DNA of 31,346 nucleotides from an uncultured Lactobacillaceae bacterium (GCA_934216625.1 CAKQCC010000008.1:1-31346); one strand, 5' to 3'; shown: positions 1-10,745, numbered from the stretch's first letter. Translations and numbers: made by a program. Notes: generated by a model from the sequence alone, not told the origin.

Positions 1-32
1 CAAAACGTTAGATCGTTAAACCAATCTTTATG

Positions 33-63
33 AAAAAAAGGCCACTGATCTCCAGTGGCTTTT
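33..63 (-). terminator. rho-independent terminator after rpmH
   Basis: Arms GCCACTG (41-47) and CAGTGGC (53-59) form a perfect 7-bp stem with a 5-base loop. On the minus strand it is followed by a run of seven T (33-39), so it ends leftward transcription of rpmH. The 30 bases left of it hold nothing I can assign; rnpA, the usual next gene, is not visible. Confidence 0.85.
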
Positions 64-69
64 ATTTCT

Positions 70-210
70 TTACTTTGAAACGGTTAATTGTTTCCGACCT
101 TTTTTACGACGGCGTGCCAAAATTTTTCGCCCGTTTCTAGTTTTCATTCGAGCACGAAAACCATGGGTTCTAGCACGCTTCCGTTTTTTCGGTTGGTAAG
201 TTCTTTTCAT
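70..210 (-). CDS. rpmH: 50S ribosomal protein L34 (46 aa)
   Basis: L34 is a small, very basic protein of the large ribosomal subunit. The 46-aa product begins [19 protein letters not shown] and continues with the Arg/Lys-rich tail ([18 protein letters not shown]) typical of the whole family, at the usual length. The ATG at 210 has an excellent ribosome binding site, AAGGAGG at 224-218. It is transcribed away from dnaA, as in nearly all Firmicutes origins. A terminator follows directly, so any rnpA further left would depend on read-through or its own promoter. It is too short for a length-filtered ORF search but unmistakable. Confidence 0.98.
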   Translation of the reverse strand: MKRTYQPKKRKRARTHGFRARMKTRNGRKILARRRKKGRKQLTVSK

Positions 211-229
211 TACTAACCCTCCTTAAAAT

Positions 230-291
230 GACGCCTAAAGCGTCCTAAAGCATTTCCTTTTAATAATACCACAAAAAAAGGATTTATTAAA
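230..291 (-). promoter_or_regulatory. rpmH promoter and leader hairpin
   Basis: On the minus strand a -10 TATTAT (268-263) is preceded by TGG, an extended -10. A weak -35 TTTAAT (291-286) lies 17 bases upstream. Between the predicted start and the ribosome binding site is a perfect hairpin GACGC/GCGTC (230-234 with 240-244, 5-base loop). The hairpin could be structural or regulatory. Both assignments rest on sequence pattern only. Confidence 0.45.
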
Positions 292-331
292 AAGTAAAAT
301 TAGTTTATAATAATTATAGCGGATTTTGTCC

Positions 332-636
332 TGTGGATAAGTAAACTGTTTCACAAAATTAAGATGCTAATTTTTGATCACTTATTCACAAGGTTATCCA
401 CAAGATTTTTTATTGTCCACAGCCTGTGGAAAAAGTTATCCACAGCCTGTGGAAAACTAGTAATTTTAATAACTGATTCCATTTCTAATGGTAGCTACAC
501 TAAATGCACTTATCCACAGGTGCCTGTTAATAACTCATTTTTGCGAAGTGAATTTAACTAATTAATCCACAGACTGTGGAAAAGTTATTGACAAGTTGTG
601 AAACATAGCATTGAATTGTCAATAACCTGTGGAAAA
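332..636. other. oriC: oriC part 1: DnaA-box cluster upstream of dnaA
   Basis: About eleven 9-mers match the DnaA box TTATCCACA with zero or one change. On the plus strand they are at 382, 394, 413, 436, 510 and 563. On the minus strand (TGTGGATAA or TGTGGAAAA on the plus strand) they are at 332, 425, 448, 575 and 628. Perfect boxes are at 332-340, 394-402, 436-444 and 510-518. The stretch lies between divergent rpmH and dnaA, as in the incA/B-type region of bipartite Bacillota origins. The reading frame that crosses it is an accident of the repeats. This is where DnaA would bind both to start replication and to repress its own gene. Confidence 0.93.
588..616 (+). promoter_or_regulatory. possible dnaA promoter inside the DnaA-box cluster
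   Basis: TTGACA (588-593) is a perfect -35. Seventeen bases later comes TTGAAT (611-616), a weak -10. DnaA boxes lie on both sides (575-583 and 628-636), which would suit autorepression by DnaA. The -10 is poor, so the exact start is uncertain. Confidence 0.4.
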
Positions 637-694
637 CTAAGCATTTCAATGATATTATTGACCCGTAATTCTTAAAAACGGGAGGGGAAGTAAT

Positions 695-2026
695 TTGATT
701 AGTTGCCGTTCTTTATGGAATCAAATTAGAGATGAATTTAAAAAGAACGTTTCGCCAACCACTTACGCTGCGTGGGTTAAAACGGTTAAGCCAATCAAGC
801 TTAAAGATGGTAAATTGATCCTTGAATTACCTTCTCCCCTTCATCGAGACTACTGGAAAGCTAAACTTTCCCCACAATTAGTTGAATACGCTTATAAAAT
901 TACGCAAACTGACATTATTCCAAAGTTCGTATTAAAAGAGGAACTTCAGCAGTATCAGCAGATGGAGCCACCGATTGATTCAGATGCTGCTTTAAACCAG
1001 CAGGGAGTCCTAAACCCTAACTACACTTTCGAGAAATTCGTAACGGGAAAAGGAAACCAAATGGCCCACGCGGCCGCCTTAGTTGTTTCGGACGATCCCG
1101 GTAAAATGTACAATCCATTATTAATCTACGGTGGGGTTGGCTTGGGCAAAACCCACTTAATGCAGGCAATTGGAAATCGAATTTCACAAAGGGCTCCCGG
1201 AACTAACATCAAATACGTAACCAGCGAATCTTTTACTAACGAATTTGTCAAATCAATCAAAAACAAGAAATCAAGTGAATTTAGGGAAGAATACCGAAAC
1301 GTCGACATCCTGCTGGTCGACGACATTGAATTTTTTGCCGACAAAGGCGGGACTCAGGAAGAATTTTTCCACACCTTCAATGATTTATATGATGAAGGAA
1401 AACAAATCGTACTAACCAGCGATCGATTGCCAAACGAAATCCCAAAACTTCAAGACCGGTTGATTTCAAGATTCGCGTGGGGGCTCTCCGTCGACATTAC
1501 CCGTCCTGATCTAGCAACCCGGATTGCAATTCTAAAGTCAAAGGCCAAGTTCGATCACATTCAAATCCCGGAAAGCTGCCTGGATTACATCGCTAAAAAA
1601 ATTGATTCAAACGTCAGGGAATTAGAAGGTGCTTTGGCACGGGTCAAAGCTTTGTCAAGGCTCAAACGGTCATCAATCACGTTAAGGTTAGCTAAGCAAG
1701 CTCTTCACGGCCTTGATCTAGCAAAAGCCAGCGCCAGAAAGATTAGTATCCCGATGATTCAATCGAAAGTCGTGTCCTACTTCGACATTTCACTTGAAGA
1801 TCTCAAAGGAAAAAAGCGAACCAAAGCGATCGTAATTCCGAGACAAATCGCAATGTATTTATCAAGAATCATTACTAAAACTTCACTTCCCAAAATTGGC
1901 AAAGCATTCGGTGGTAAAGACCACACCACAGTGATTCACGCTTACGATAAAATTAAGCGAGAGCTCAAAAGCAACCCGGATATTCAGAACTACGTTGCGG
2001 ATCTAAAAAACGAATTGCAAAGATAA
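695..2026 (+). CDS. dnaA: chromosomal replication initiator DnaA
   Basis: DnaA binds the boxes around it, oligomerises with ATP and melts the origin. The 443 aa show the full four-domain plan. Domain I (about 1-85) contains WNQIRDEFKKNVSPTTYAAW. Domain II is a short linker. The AAA+ core has Walker A GGVGLGKT at 146-153 and Walker B LLVDD ending at 210. Domain IV carries the DNA-binding signature GGKDHTTVIHA near 405. The start is TTG at 695, chosen because GGAGGGG (681-687) lies just upstream and no ATG fits. Length is normal for lactobacilli. The next gene is dnaN, with the second part of the origin between them. Confidence 0.98.
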   Translation: MISCRSLWNQIRDEFKKNVSPTTYAAWVKTVKPIKLKDGKLILELPSPLHRDYWKAKLSPQLVEYAYKITQTDIIPKFVLKEELQQYQQMEPPIDSDAALNQQGVLNPNYTFEKFVTGKGNQMAHAAALVVSDDPGKMYNPLLIYGGVGLGKTHLMQAIGNRISQRAPGTNIKYVTSESFTNEFVKSIKNKKSSEFREEYRNVDILLVDDIEFFADKGGTQEEFFHTFNDLYDEGKQIVLTSDRLPNEIPKLQDRLISRFAWGLSVDITRPDLATRIAILKSKAKFDHIQIPESCLDYIAKKIDSNVRELEGALARVKALSRLKRSSITLRLAKQALHGLDLAKASARKISIPMIQSKVVSYFDISLEDLKGKKRTKAIVIPRQIAMYLSRIITKTSLPKIGKAFGGKDHTTVIHAYDKIKRELKSNPDIQNYVADLKNELQR

Positions 2027-2037
2027 TTGCCAAAAAG

Positions 2038-2190
2038 TTATCCACAGAAATCAGAAGTTATCCACACTTTATCCACAGGGATATCCACAGGGTATAATCC
2101 CGACGTAAAGGTCCTGATGCCCTAAATTGACCAGTTATCCACAACACCTACTACTAATAGTAAATATAATATATTATGTATATGTAAAAC
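2038..2190. other. oriC: oriC part 2: DnaA boxes, DnaA-trio and AT-rich unwinding element
   Basis: Perfect TTATCCACA boxes stand at 2038-2046, 2058-2066, 2069-2077 and 2135-2143, with a one-mismatch box at 2081-2089. Directly after the last box the plus strand reads CTA CTA CTA ATA GTA (2148-2162), then an almost pure A/T tract to about 2190. In Bacillus subtilis the basal unwinding element is a DnaA box followed by repeated trinucleotides (3'-GAT-5' on the bound strand, which reads CTA on the other). The layout here matches, so strand opening most likely starts in this dnaA-dnaN gap. That is inference from the pattern. Confidence 0.85.
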
Positions 2191-2206
2191 CAAGGGAGAT
2201 CCTAAA

Positions 2207-3340
2207 ATGAAATTTCTAATCAAAAGATCGAGTCTAATCAACGGAATCAGTAAAGTTTCAAGAGCAATCTCGAAACGAACTACGATTCCAATCCTAACCT
2301 CAATTAAAATTGACGCTAACCAAGACGGAATTATCTTAACCGGAAGCAACAATGATATTTCAATTCAAACTTTAATCGAAACCAAAAATAAGAATAATCA
2401 ATTATCAATTATCGAGGACGGTTCCATCGCTCTACCGGCCCGCTTCTTTAGTAATATCATCAGAAAAATGCCCAATGACATGGTGAGCATTAAAGTCGGT
2501 GACCGCTTCCAGACCCAAGTCAAGTCGGGTAGCGCCTCGTTCACAATTAACGGACTTGATGCAAGTAACTATCCTCACCTTCCCCAAATCAGCAACGAAA
2601 AATCGGTCAAACTTCCTGGTAAATTATTTAAAGAAATCATTAACCAAACCGTAATCGCAGTTTCCGACCAAGAAAGCCGACCGATTTTAACCGGGGTCCA
2701 TTTCGTCCTTAACAATTCGAAACTACTTGCGGTTGCTACCGATAGCCATCGACTTAGTCAACGCAGGATTACTCTATCTGATAACCAGGCCAAATGCGAC
2801 GTAATCATCCCGGGCAGTAGCCTAGTCGAACTCGCCAGAATGATTAGTGGAAACGATGAAGTCGAAATGCGGCTCTCGACCAACCAAGTACTTTTCATCA
2901 TGGGAAAAACTTCGTTCTATTCGAGACTATTAGAAGGCAATTATCCTGACACTTCCCAGCTAATTCCTGACCAGTCAACCACGCAAGTTCAATTTTCAGC
3001 TCCAGAATTGTTAGCTGCAATCGAACGTGCCGCCTTACTTTCTCACATGTCTAGAAATAACGTAATTAAGATGACGCTTAGTCCGGAAAATGGACAAGTT
3101 TCGATCACCGGTGATTCACCAGATGTCGGTAAAGTTGAAGAGAACCTTAAGCCCAAAGAAATTAATGGCAAGGACCTTTCAATTTCGTTCAATCCTGATT
3201 ACGTGAAAGACGCCCTTAGGTCACTTGGCCAGACGATGATCAACATTTCTTTCATTTCCCCGCTTCGGCCGTTCACGCTTTTGCCGACTGAAGATCAAAA
3301 GAACTTTATTCAATTAATTACTCCGGTTCGAACTTTCTAA
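2207..3340 (+). CDS. dnaN: DNA polymerase III beta sliding clamp
   Basis: This is the ring-shaped clamp that tethers polymerase III and other replication and repair proteins to DNA. The 377-aa length and the sequence fit the three-domain clamp fold. Recognisable family stretches are FLIKRSSLINGISKVSRAIS at the start, the central RPILTGVHFVL and ATDSHRLSQRRI, and RPFTLLP..Q.NFIQLITPVRTF at the end. The ATG at 2207 has AAGGGAG at 2192-2198. dnaN lies downstream of dnaA but beyond the origin unwinding element. The TATAAT at 2093-2098 could be its own -10, though no convincing -35 is seen. About 120 bases follow before yaaA's promoter. Confidence 0.97.
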   Translation: MKFLIKRSSLINGISKVSRAISKRTTIPILTSIKIDANQDGIILTGSNNDISIQTLIETKNKNNQLSIIEDGSIALPARFFSNIIRKMPNDMVSIKVGDRFQTQVKSGSASFTINGLDASNYPHLPQISNEKSVKLPGKLFKEIINQTVIAVSDQESRPILTGVHFVLNNSKLLAVATDSHRLSQRRITLSDNQAKCDVIIPGSSLVELARMISGNDEVEMRLSTNQVLFIMGKTSFYSRLLEGNYPDTSQLIPDQSTTQVQFSAPELLAAIERAALLSHMSRNNVIKMTLSPENGQVSITGDSPDVGKVEENLKPKEINGKDLSISFNPDYVKDALRSLGQTMINISFISPLRPFTLLPTEDQKNFIQLITPVRTF

Positions 3341-3463
3341 AATTAATTTTGAATAATTTGAATAAATCGTTAATAATAAACGCCTCAGCAATTTTAAATG
3401 AGTGTAGTGTAAACTATCTTGAATAAATCAAAAATCTCTGAGTAAGCTCAAAAATGGCGAATG

Positions 3464-3472
3464 TGTTATAAT
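3464..3472 (+). promoter_or_regulatory. extended -10 promoter for yaaA-recF-gyrBA
   Basis: TGT followed by a perfect TATAAT (3467-3472) forms an extended -10. No good -35 lies 17 bases upstream. The predicted RNA start (about 3479) is downstream of the in-frame ATG at 3461. That ATG is therefore probably not used and the TTG at 3497 is preferred. Confidence 0.6.
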
Positions 3473-3496
3473 ATAAACGCAAAAGCGGGTGAGATC

Positions 3497-3715
3497 TTGA
3501 AGAAAAAAGTTTTACTTAAAACTGCTTACATGACGTTGGGCCAACTCCTGAAAGCTGAAGACGTAGTCGGTACCGGTGGCCAGGCGAAATGGTATCTGAG
3601 AAATCACGATATTAAGGTCAACGGTAAGGCTGAAGACCGGCGCGGAAAGAAACTCTATCCTGGCGATCAGGTTGCCGTACCTAATGTTGGCGCGTTTTTA
3701 ATGCAAAAAGATTAA
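3497..3715 (+). CDS. yaaA: S4-domain RNA-binding protein YaaA (72 aa)
   Basis: A small protein with an S4-like RNA-binding fold (TLGQLLKAEDVVGTGGQAKW, then VNGKAEDRRGKKLYPGDQV). It is found between dnaN and recF in most Bacillota; its role is poorly defined, and it is usually described as a ribosome-associated or RNA-binding S4 protein. I place the start at TTG 3497, after GGGTGAG at 3487-3493. The longer frame from ATG 3461 begins upstream of the predicted transcription start and adds 12 residues unlike the family. It ends 6 bases before recF, which has almost no ribosome binding site of its own, so the two are probably translationally coupled. Confidence 0.9.
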   Translation: MKKKVLLKTAYMTLGQLLKAEDVVGTGGQAKWYLRNHDIKVNGKAEDRRGKKLYPGDQVAVPNVGAFLMQKD

Positions 3716-3721
3716 GTTTAA

Positions 3722-4837
3722 ATGAAATTGAATGAATTAAAACTTCATCATTTCAGAAATTACGATCATTTAAACGTTAAGTTCGCACCCGGGATCAACG
3801 TTTTGATTGGTGATAACGCTCAGGGCAAGACGAACTTGATGGAATCAATTTACGTTTTGGCGCTTACTAAAAGTCAACGGACCAGGAATAATCGGGACCT
3901 GATTACTTGGCACCAACCGGCGACCCAGATTAAAGGGCTAGTTCAAAAGAAGACCGGCAAGCTAAGGCTAGAACTAGATTTAGGCCAAAGTGATAAGCGG
4001 GCCAAAATTAATCATTTGGAGCAAGCCAAATTGTCCAGTTACGTTGGCCAGCTTAACGTCGTGCTCTTCTCGCCTAATGATTTATCGATCGTGAAGGGCG
4101 CCCCGAAAGTGCGTCGGCATTTTATCGACACCGAATTCAGCCAGATGAGCAGTCAATATTTATACAATATCGCTCAATACAAGGAAATTCTGCGGCAGCG
4201 AAATCGTTATCTGAAGGATCTTCATTATCACCACGCGAATGATCTGATTTATTTGACGGTTTTGTCAGATCAGCTTTCGGCTTACGGAGCCGAGATCATA
4301 GTTCAGCGGGTTCACCTGCTGCACAAGCTCGAAAAATGGTCGCGGAAGATTGATTCCGAAGTTTCCCTATCTCACGAACATCTGCATTTACAATACGTAA
4401 CGGTTTTGCCCAGGAAGCAATTAAAGTCCGTTTCCCAGGTTTACCAGAGCTTAAAAAAGCTTTATGCAAGAAACCAGAAAAAAGAAATTCAAGACAAGAC
4501 CACGCTTTTGGGACCGCACCGGGACGACCTTAAATTCATCGTTAACGGTCGTGACGTTCGAAAATTCGGTTCGCAGGGACAGCAGCGCACTAGCGCGCTG
4601 TCAATTAAACTGGCTGAAATTGATTTAATGAGAGAAATCACTGGTGAATACCCACTGCTGCTTTTGGATGACGTCCTGTCCGAGCTTGATAGTAAGCGCC
4701 AGACTAGTTTGCTAAGAACAATTCAGGATAAGGTTCAAACGTTTTTGACCACCACTAATTTGAGTGGCGTGACCCAGAAGTTAATCAAAGATCCAAAGAT
4801 CTTTCGGGTGGTTCACGGAACGATCAAGTCAGCTTAA
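3722..4837 (+). CDS. recF: DNA replication/repair ATPase RecF
   Basis: RecF is an SMC-like ATPase that, with RecO and RecR, loads RecA at single-strand gaps. In 371 aa it shows Walker A GDNAQGKT at 30-37, the signature SQGQQRT in the C-terminal third, and Walker B LLLLDDVLSELD near 313-324. It also has the typical beginning LNELKLHHFRNYDHL. Length is normal. The upstream bases (AAAAGATTAAGTTTA) offer little Shine-Dalgarno match, suggesting coupling to yaaA. gyrB follows after 39 bases. Confidence 0.97.
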   Translation: MKLNELKLHHFRNYDHLNVKFAPGINVLIGDNAQGKTNLMESIYVLALTKSQRTRNNRDLITWHQPATQIKGLVQKKTGKLRLELDLGQSDKRAKINHLEQAKLSSYVGQLNVVLFSPNDLSIVKGAPKVRRHFIDTEFSQMSSQYLYNIAQYKEILRQRNRYLKDLHYHHANDLIYLTVLSDQLSAYGAEIIVQRVHLLHKLEKWSRKIDSEVSLSHEHLHLQYVTVLPRKQLKSVSQVYQSLKKLYARNQKKEIQDKTTLLGPHRDDLKFIVNGRDVRKFGSQGQQRTSALSIKLAEIDLMREITGEYPLLLLDDVLSELDSKRQTSLLRTIQDKVQTFLTTTNLSGVTQKLIKDPKIFRVVHGTIKSA

Positions 4838-4864
4838 GATCAGAATTAATAAAGTTGATTTTAA

Positions 4865-6820
<1,956 letters not shown>

Positions 6821-6847
6821 TAAGTAATTGTGAATGGAGGAAACCGA

Positions 6848-9322
6848 ATGGCAAACGAAAATTTGAATCATCGAATTACGGATGTTGACCTTTCGAAACG
6901 AATGCGGTCGTCATTTTTGGACTACGCGATGAGCGTGATCGTGGCTCGGGCCCTGCCGGACGTTTGTGACGGCTTAAAACCAGTTCAGCGCCGGATCTTG
7001 TACGACATGCACGAATTAGGGGTAACCCCCGATAAGCCTTACAAGAAATCAGCTCGAGTGGTCGGCGACGTTTTAGGAAAATATCATCCCCACGGTGATA
7101 GTGCGGTATACGGTGCCATGGTTCGAATGGCCCAGCCGTTCAGCTACCGTTACATGCTGGTCGACGGTCACGGCAATTTTGGTTCGGTCGATGGTGATGG
7201 TGCCGCCGCAATGCGTTATACGGAAGCCCGTTTAAGCCGGGTTGCCGTGGAAATGCTCCGTGATATCAACAAGAACACCGTTAATTTTCAGGATAATTAC
7301 GACGGAACCGAACGCGAACCGGTAGTTTTGCCAGCTCGGTTCCCTAATCTGCTGGTGAACGGTGCCGACGGAATCGCGGTTGGGATGGCAACCAACATTC
7401 CACCGCACAATTTAGGTGAAGTAATCGCCGGAATTCAAATGCTGATGAAGAATCCGCAGGCAACGGTTCCCGAACTGATGAAGGTGATTCCGGGACCCGA
7501 TTTTCCAACCGGCGGAGTCGTAATTGGCAAGTCTGGAATCAAAAAAGCTTACCAAACCGGTCGCGGCACAATTGCAATTCGGGCTAAAGTTGATGTTCAG
7601 ACGAGTAAAAACGGCAAGCAGAAAATTGTGATTACCCAATTACCTTACATGGTTAATAAAGCTCAACTGGTTAAGCACATCGCCAGTTTGGTTCGTGACA
7701 AACGAATCATGGGAATCACCGACGTCAATGATGAATCCGATCGAACCGGATTAAGAGTGGTAATTAACGTCAGGAGAGACGCCAGCGCTCAAATCATTCT
7801 GAATAATTTATACAAAATGACTTTATTGCAAGCTTCGTTCAGTTTTAACATGCTGGCGATCGTTAACGGAGCACCGAAATTGCTGAACTTGAAGCAGATT
7901 CTTCAGTATTATATTGACCATCAAGTACAAGTGGTTCGTCGCCGGGTTAAATATGAACTAACCCGGGCCCAAAAACGTGACGAAATCATGCGCGGGCTTT
8001 TAATCGCCTTGAATCACATTCGAGCAATTATCAAGATCATCCGTCAGTCCAAAACCAGTTCGGTCGCTAAAGTTAAGCTGATGAACAATTTTAAGCTATC
8101 CGATCGTCAAGCTCAGGCGATTTTAGACATGCGGTTAGTTCGGTTGACCGGCTTAGAATACGGCAAAATCGAAGCAGCGCATCAGCAGTTACTGACGAAC
8201 ATTAAGACTTACCACGGGATTCTGGCGGATCCGCAGAAAGTTAATCACATCATTGCCACCCAATTAATTAAATTAAAGAAGCGGTTTGGTGACCGTCGTC
8301 GAACCAAGATCGTCTTTGGCAAAATAATGAGCATCGAAGACGAAGACCTGGTTGAACCGAAGCCGGTAATCGTCACGATGACTCACCAGAATTACGTTAA
8401 GCGCTTGGATACCGATGAATTTAAGTCACAAAATCGCGGTGGCCGCGGAATCCAGGGAATGGACGTTCACAATGACGATTTTGTTGAACACCTGATTTCA
8501 GCTAACACCCACGACACGCTGCTGTTGTTTACTAACGTCGGCAAGGTTTACCGGATGAAAGTGTATCAGATCCCTGAATACGGACGGAATGCCAAAGGAC
8601 TGCCGATCATTAATTTCTTGCGAATCAGTCCCAAAGAACGAATTCAGGCCGTAATTAACGTTTCGGAAAAACACCGTGACCGTGATAAATACTTGTTCTT
8701 TACAACTGTTCACGGAATCGTAAAACGAACTCCAGTTAGTGATTTCATGAACATTCGACGCAGTGGACTAAAGGCAATTCATCTAAAATCTGGTGACGAA
8801 CTCCTGAACGTTTCAATCGTCAGTGACCGTCAGAATCTAATCATCGGTACTCATTTAGGGTACGCCGCTAGTTTTCCGGTTAACAGCGTCCGCTCGATGG
8901 GCCGTGGTGCCGCCGGCGTTAAAGGAATTAACCTGCGCCCCGGCGATTACGCGGTCGGTGCTGACGTTTTGAACGACACGAGTGACGTTTTGGTGATTTC
9001 CGAAAAAGGCTACGGCAAGCGAACTCCTGCTAAGGAATACCAAATCAAGAATCGTGGCGGCAAAGGCGTCAAGACGATTCGGATCGGCAAGCGAAACGGC
9101 AAATTGACCGGCCTGGCGACGTTAAATCAACAAGATGATTTAATGCTGATGACTAATCAAGGAGTAACGATCCGGTTTCACGCGAATGAGGTTTCCAAAA
9201 CTAGTCGGGTGACCTTTGGCGTTCGGTTGATTCGGGTTGGCCACAAATCAAAAGTAACCGCGATGACCAAAATCCCTCGGGCTCAGACGGATCACGCGAA
9301 AAAATCAGTTAAAAACCAATAA
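6848..9322 (+). CDS. gyrA: DNA gyrase subunit A
   Basis: GyrA is the breakage-reunion subunit. From ATG 6848 (GGAGG at 6836-6840; the frame opens at GTG 6830 but that lies ahead of the ribosome binding site) it has 824 aa. The winged helix and tower hold the catalytic tyrosine in [11 protein letters not shown] (Tyr124). The C-terminal half is the DNA-wrapping beta-pinwheel, with a GyrA-box-like stretch [11 protein letters not shown]. The quinolone region reads [17 protein letters not shown]. Ser85 (E. coli Ser83) is kept, but the position equivalent to E. coli Asp87 is Gly89. An acidic residue is usual there, so some natural quinolone tolerance is possible. No strong terminator is seen after it. 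Confidence 0.98.
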   Translation: MANENLNHRITDVDLSKRMRSSFLDYAMSVIVARALPDVCDGLKPVQRRILYDMHELGVTPDKPYKKSARVVGDVLGKYHPHGDSAVYGAMVRMAQPFSYRYMLVDGHGNFGSVDGDGAAAMRYTEARLSRVAVEMLRDINKNTVNFQDNYDGTEREPVVLPARFPNLLVNGADGIAVGMATNIPPHNLGEVIAGIQMLMKNPQATVPELMKVIPGPDFPTGGVVIGKSGIKKAYQTGRGTIAIRAKVDVQTSKNGKQKIVITQLPYMVNKAQLVKHIASLVRDKRIMGITDVNDESDRTGLRVVINVRRDASAQIILNNLYKMTLLQASFSFNMLAIVNGAPKLLNLKQILQYYIDHQVQVVRRRVKYELTRAQKRDEIMRGLLIALNHIRAIIKIIRQSKTSSVAKVKLMNNFKLSDRQAQAILDMRLVRLTGLEYGKIEAAHQQLLTNIKTYHGILADPQKVNHIIATQLIKLKKRFGDRRRTKIVFGKIMSIEDEDLVEPKPVIVTMTHQNYVKRLDTDEFKSQNRGGRGIQGMDVHNDDFVEHLISANTHDTLLLFTNVGKVYRMKVYQIPEYGRNAKGLPIINFLRISPKERIQAVINVSEKHRDRDKYLFFTTVHGIVKRTPVSDFMNIRRSGLKAIHLKSGDELLNVSIVSDRQNLIIGTHLGYAASFPVNSVRSMGRGAAGVKGINLRPGDYAVGADVLNDTSDVLVISEKGYGKRTPAKEYQIKNRGGKGVKTIRIGKRNGKLTGLATLNQQDDLMLMTNQGVTIRFHANEVSKTSRVTFGVRLIRVGHKSKVTAMTKIPRAQTDHAKKSVKNQ

Positions 9323-9376
9323 AAAGGTTTCGAGTTTACGTATTTAAAGTTGTTGAACAAATCAATTCAGGCAAAA

Positions 9377-9405
9377 TTGAATCATTTTAATAGTCATGAT
9401 AAAAT
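9377..9405 (+). promoter_or_regulatory. promoter of the rpsF-ssb-rpsR operon
   Basis: TTGAAT (9377-9382), a 17-base spacer, then TAAAAT (9400-9405) preceded by TGA, i.e. an extended -10. The predicted start near 9412 leaves a leader of about 75 bases containing the S6:S18-type hairpin. Confidence 0.75.
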
Positions 9406-9433
9406 ATTAATTTGTAGATGATTCTACACAATC

Positions 9434-9465
9434 CTGCTCCTTAGTTCACAAAAAGGGGCCGGTAG
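9434..9465 (+). promoter_or_regulatory. S6:S18 ribosomal-protein leader motif
   Basis: CTGC (9434-9437) pairs with GTAG (9462-9465), and TCCTT (9438-9442) pairs with AGGGG (9454-9458). This leaves CCG (9459-9461) as a bulge on the 3' side and a loop of about 11 bases. A hairpin with a bulged CCG just upstream of rpsF is the hallmark of the known S6:S18 leader, which mimics the S18 binding site on 16S rRNA and lets the S6-S18 complex repress its own operon. The rpsF ribosome binding site (9472-9479) begins 7 bases later, consistent with translational control. Confidence 0.75.
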
Positions 9466-9487
9466 ACCACAGGGAGGTGTGAAATTT

Positions 9488-9835
9488 ATGGAAAAACGTA
9501 AGTATGAAATTACTTATATTATTCGACCAGACATTAGCGACGCCGACGAAAAGAAGTTAGTTGATCGCTTTGACAAAATCTTAACCGCAAGTGGTGCTAA
9601 GATTGCTAGTTCTAAAGACTGGCAGAAACGTCGGTTTGCTTACCCAATTGATAAATTCACCGAAGGAATTTATCACATTATTAACATGGAAACCGACAAT
9701 CCAGCTGCTTTAGAAGAATTCGACCGTTTATCCAAATATGATGGCAACATTTTACGTCACATGATCGTTAAACGCGACTATTCTAAAGAAGCTCAGTCCG
9801 ATCAGAAAACTGACCAGACCGATCATAATGAATAA
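9488..9835 (+). CDS. rpsF: 30S ribosomal protein S6
   Basis: S6 is a small-subunit protein that pairs with S18 on the platform. From ATG 9488 it is 115 aa: [15 protein letters not shown], then the S6 core ([20 protein letters not shown], and [16 protein letters not shown] near the end). GGGAGGTG at 9472-9479 decides for this ATG over the in-frame GTG at 9479, which overlaps it. The acidic/Gln-rich tail is common. First gene of the rpsF-ssb-rpsR operon, 33 bases before ssb. Confidence 0.97.
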   Translation: MEKRKYEITYIIRPDISDADEKKLVDRFDKILTASGAKIASSKDWQKRRFAYPIDKFTEGIYHIINMETDNPAALEEFDRLSKYDGNILRHMIVKRDYSKEAQSDQKTDQTDHNE

Positions 9836-9868
9836 TTAGAATCGTTAAATCGGAGAGGAGTGTTGCAG

Positions 9869-10465
9869 ATGATTAATCGTGCAACTCTAACTGGCCGCCT
9901 GACCAGAAACGTTGATTTGCGATACACCCCTAAGGGCATTGCTGTTGGTAACTTTACGTTAGCCGTTGACCGGAATTTTACGAACCGGAACGGTCAGCGC
10001 GGGACTGACTTTATTAATTGCGTAATTTGGCGAAAAGGTGCCGAAGTTTTTGCTAATTTTACCCATAAGGGTTCTTTAGTTGGAATTGACGGCCGAATTC
10101 AAACCCGCAGCTATGACAATAAACAGGGTCAGCGAGTTTACGTAACCGAAATCGTGGTTGATAATTTTGCCTTGTTAGAGAGTCGTGCCCAGAGTAAAGC
10201 TCAAGGTCAGCCGAACGGACCAGCTAATCGGGTTAATGGTAACGCTCCTCAATCGAATGGTAATTCAAAGCCGATTGACCCGTTTGCTTCTAACCGAAAT
10301 GACCAATCAAAATCAAGTGGCTCTGCTGGTCAAAATCACCAGTCCAGTCAGCCTGGTTCAAAGGGTAAGAACGATTCAAATGGTCCCAGCGGGAATCAAA
10401 AAGACCCGTTCGCTAATTCAGGAAACAAAAAGATCGATATTTCTGACGATGATTTACCGTTCTAA
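9869..10465 (+). CDS. ssb: single-stranded DNA-binding protein SSB
   Basis: SSB coats single-stranded DNA during replication and recruits repair partners. It is 198 aa from ATG 9869 (GGAGAGGAG at 9852-9860; the in-frame GTG at 9860 sits on the ribosome binding site). The OB fold occupies about 1-105 (MINRATLTGRLTRNVDLRYT, TDFINCVIWRKGAEVFANFTHKG). Then comes a long linker rich in Asn, Gln, Ser, Gly and Pro, and the acidic protein-docking tip DISDDDLPF. It sits between rpsF and rpsR as in other Bacillota. Confidence 0.98.
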   Translation: MINRATLTGRLTRNVDLRYTPKGIAVGNFTLAVDRNFTNRNGQRGTDFINCVIWRKGAEVFANFTHKGSLVGIDGRIQTRSYDNKQGQRVYVTEIVVDNFALLESRAQSKAQGQPNGPANRVNGNAPQSNGNSKPIDPFASNRNDQSKSSGSAGQNHQSSQPGSKGKNDSNGPSGNQKDPFANSGNKKIDISDDDLPF

Positions 10466-10499
10466 AGATTTGAATTTGTAATTAAAGGAGGTCTCGCTA

Positions 10500-10724
10500 A
10501 TGGCTTATCGAAGAGGACGCCGTAAGGTTGACTACATTGCTGCCAATCATATTAACTACATTGATTATAAAGACGTTAACTTACTGAGAAGATTCATTTC
10601 TGAAAAAGGTAAGATTTTACCGCGCCGGGTAACCGGAACCAGTGCTAAAAACCAACGTCGCTTAACGGTTGCAATTAAGCGAGCTCGAATTATGGGCTTA
10701 ATGCCGTTTGTAACCGAAGAATAA
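10500..10724 (+). CDS. rpsR: 30S ribosomal protein S18
   Basis: S18 partners S6 on the small-subunit platform. The 74 aa contain the family core [32 protein letters not shown] in order, ending [14 protein letters not shown]. The position near residue 11-12 that is Cys in many relatives (KVCYF) is Asp here, so the protein has no zinc-type cysteines. AAGGAGGT lies at 10487-10494. Last gene of the operon, closed by a terminator. Confidence 0.97.
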   Translation: MAYRRGRRKVDYIAANHINYIDYKDVNLLRRFISEKGKILPRRVTGTSAKNQRRLTVAIKRARIMGLMPFVTEE

Positions 10725-10745
10725 ATTAAAATTAATTTGAAACGA

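Noticed and set aside
345..356. TGTTTCAC resembling half of a parS site
   Set aside because: The ParB site needs the full 16-base palindrome. The other half (GTGAAACA) is absent here, and no complete parS was seen in the window.
364..561. 65-codon open frame upstream of dnaA
   Set aside because: It lies wholly within the DnaA-box cluster, has no ribosome binding site, and its translation is just the repeated boxes read as protein.
3461..3496. Longer yaaA starting at ATG 3461
   Set aside because: The ATG precedes the extended -10 TATAAT at 3467-3472, so it would not be in the mRNA. The added residues are unlike the family.
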